Notes under the pieces: generated by a model | Seen by the model: the letters and a program-made list of their open reading frames with translations, nothing else | What the model was told of the DNA's origin: nothing | The model's database searches: none | Assembly (NCBI GenBank): GCA_030625525.1 | Contig: DAOUQR010000077.1 | Span: 1 to 6,100, forward strand | DNA length: 6,100 nucleotides | Origin: Pseudomonadota bacterium | Lineage (GTDB): Bacteria > Pseudomonadota > Gammaproteobacteria > DAOUQR01 | Direction: 5' to 3' | Position numbers and translations under genes: made by a program | Shown: positions 5,394 through 6,100 of the stretch, piece by piece | Numbering within the stretch: the first letter of the stretch is position 1 | How the letters are laid out: each line of letters opens with the position of its first letter

Positions 5394-5402
5394 TGGTATA
5401 AA
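5394..5402 (+). promoter_or_regulatory. Possible extended -10 promoter of the epimerase gene
   Basis: TGGTATAAA fits an extended -10 (TGnTATAAA) about 50 bases before the epimerase start. A second TATAAA lies at 5415-5420. Neither has a recognisable -35. The divergent hepT -10 candidate lies only a few bases away, so the two promoters would overlap. Confidence 0.35.
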
Positions 5403-5454
5403 TTTTTCACCTAGTATAAAATCCGCATCCAAGTATCAAGTAGGTTTATCAGGT

Positions 5455-6100
5455 ATGGCTCAACGAATTTTAGTCACAGGTGCGGCCGGTTTTATCGGTT
5501 TTCATTTGGCTAAAGCATTATTAGCGCGTGGCGATCAAGTTATCGGCATCGACAATTTAAATGATTATTATGATGTTGCTTTGAAACAAGCGCGACTTGA
5601 TCAGCTTATTCCGAATGAAAACTTTACTTTTCATAAAATCGATATTGCCAACCATGACGAAGTCGATAGTTTATTCGCACAACAACAATTTGATGTGGTG
5701 GTGAATTTAGCCGCGCAAGCGGGGGTGCGTTATTCCCTAGAAAATCCACGCGCTTATATCCAATCAAATGTTGTGGGTTTTTGTAACATACTTGAAGGCT
5801 GTCGCGCACATAAAGTGAAGCACTGCGTTTATGCCTCCTCTAGTTCTGTTTATGGTGCGAATAGCAAACAACCTTTTTCAGAACATGATAGTACCGAACA
5901 TCCCGTTGTTTTATATGCGGCGACAAAAAAAGCCAATGAAATGATGGCGCATACCTATTCCCATTTATATCAATTGTCAACAACAGGATTACGTTTTTTT
6001 ACGGTCTATGGTCCCTGGAGTCGCCCTGACATGGCACCGATTAAATTTGCGAAAAAAATGCTGGCCGGTGAAACTATTGATATTTATAACCACGGAAATA
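5455..6100 (+). CDS. NAD-dependent nucleotide-sugar epimerase, UDP-glucuronate 4-epimerase type (3' end outside window)
   Basis: This short-chain dehydrogenase-type epimerase inverts C4 of a UDP-sugar, most likely UDP-glucuronate to UDP-galacturonate, in the cytoplasm for polysaccharide or LPS precursors. The visible 215 codons have the NAD motif TGAAGFIG (residues 8-15), Asp33 in [24 protein letters not shown] (from 84), the catalytic Ser in ASSSSVYG (127-134), Tyr154 and Lys158 in YAATKKANE, and the [15 protein letters not shown] segment (from 180) typical of the GalA-forming group. Family members have about 330 residues, so the last third is beyond the window. The start at ATG 5455 gives the usual short N-terminus ([10 protein letters not shown]); the ribosome site is weak (TAGG at 5441-5444). 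Codons 61-112 are also present as a decayed copy at 4130-4285. A UDP-GalNAc-type substrate cannot be excluded. Confidence 0.9.
   Translation, partial: MAQRILVTGAAGFIGFHLAKALLARGDQVIGIDNLNDYYDVALKQARLDQLIPNENFTFHKIDIANHDEVDSLFAQQQFDVVVNLAAQAGVRYSLENPRAYIQSNVVGFCNILEGCRAHKVKHCVYASSSSVYGANSKQPFSEHDSTEHPVVLYAATKKANEMMAHTYSHLYQLSTTGLRFFTVYGPWSRPDMAPIKFAKKMLAGETIDIYNHGN

Overview
The window looks like chromosomal DNA from an AT-rich gammaproteobacterium. The codon style and a decaying glycan locus mixed with toxin-antitoxin genes would fit a host-associated lineage such as the Legionellales, but the genus is an inference with low confidence. All sugar-nucleotide genes are on the + strand. All toxin-antitoxin genes are on the - strand, in one block between them.

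Positions 1-3425 are a surface-glycan module: the 3' part of a DegT-type sugar aminotransferase, a membrane-bound CapD/WbpM/PglF-type nucleotide-sugar 4,6-dehydratase, and a PglD/NeuD-type left-handed beta-helix acetyltransferase. Together they match the three-step route UDP-GlcNAc to 4-keto sugar to 4-amino sugar to 4-acetamido sugar (bacillosamine type). The dehydratase is broken by two in-frame stop codons (1833 and 1860) with no frameshift. The route is therefore probably dead here unless another dehydratase exists elsewhere. Codon choice also changes inside this gene shortly before the stops.

Positions 3427-5301 are the accessory block. First comes a PIN toxin with its ribbon-helix-helix antitoxin (vapC/vapB), whose toxin ends one base from the end of the acetyltransferase gene. 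Next is a 156-bp decayed fragment (4130-4285) that duplicates the inside of the epimerase gene further right. It is followed by a short AT-rich stretch with GACACAGA elements on both strands and a GC-rich cluster of eight exact GCTTGTCCGG units. Last is a HEPN/MNT pair (hepT/mntA) with the full Rx4HxY and GS..DxD motifs. mntA has an eight-G run inside its active-site codons.

Positions 5302-5454 are a short divergent control region. An intact NAD-dependent epimerase of the UDP-glucuronate 4-epimerase type starts at 5455 and runs off the right edge. The duplicated epimerase fragment suggests that the block arose by duplication or recombination at the epimerase gene, with vapBC joined directly onto codon 61 of the lost copy.
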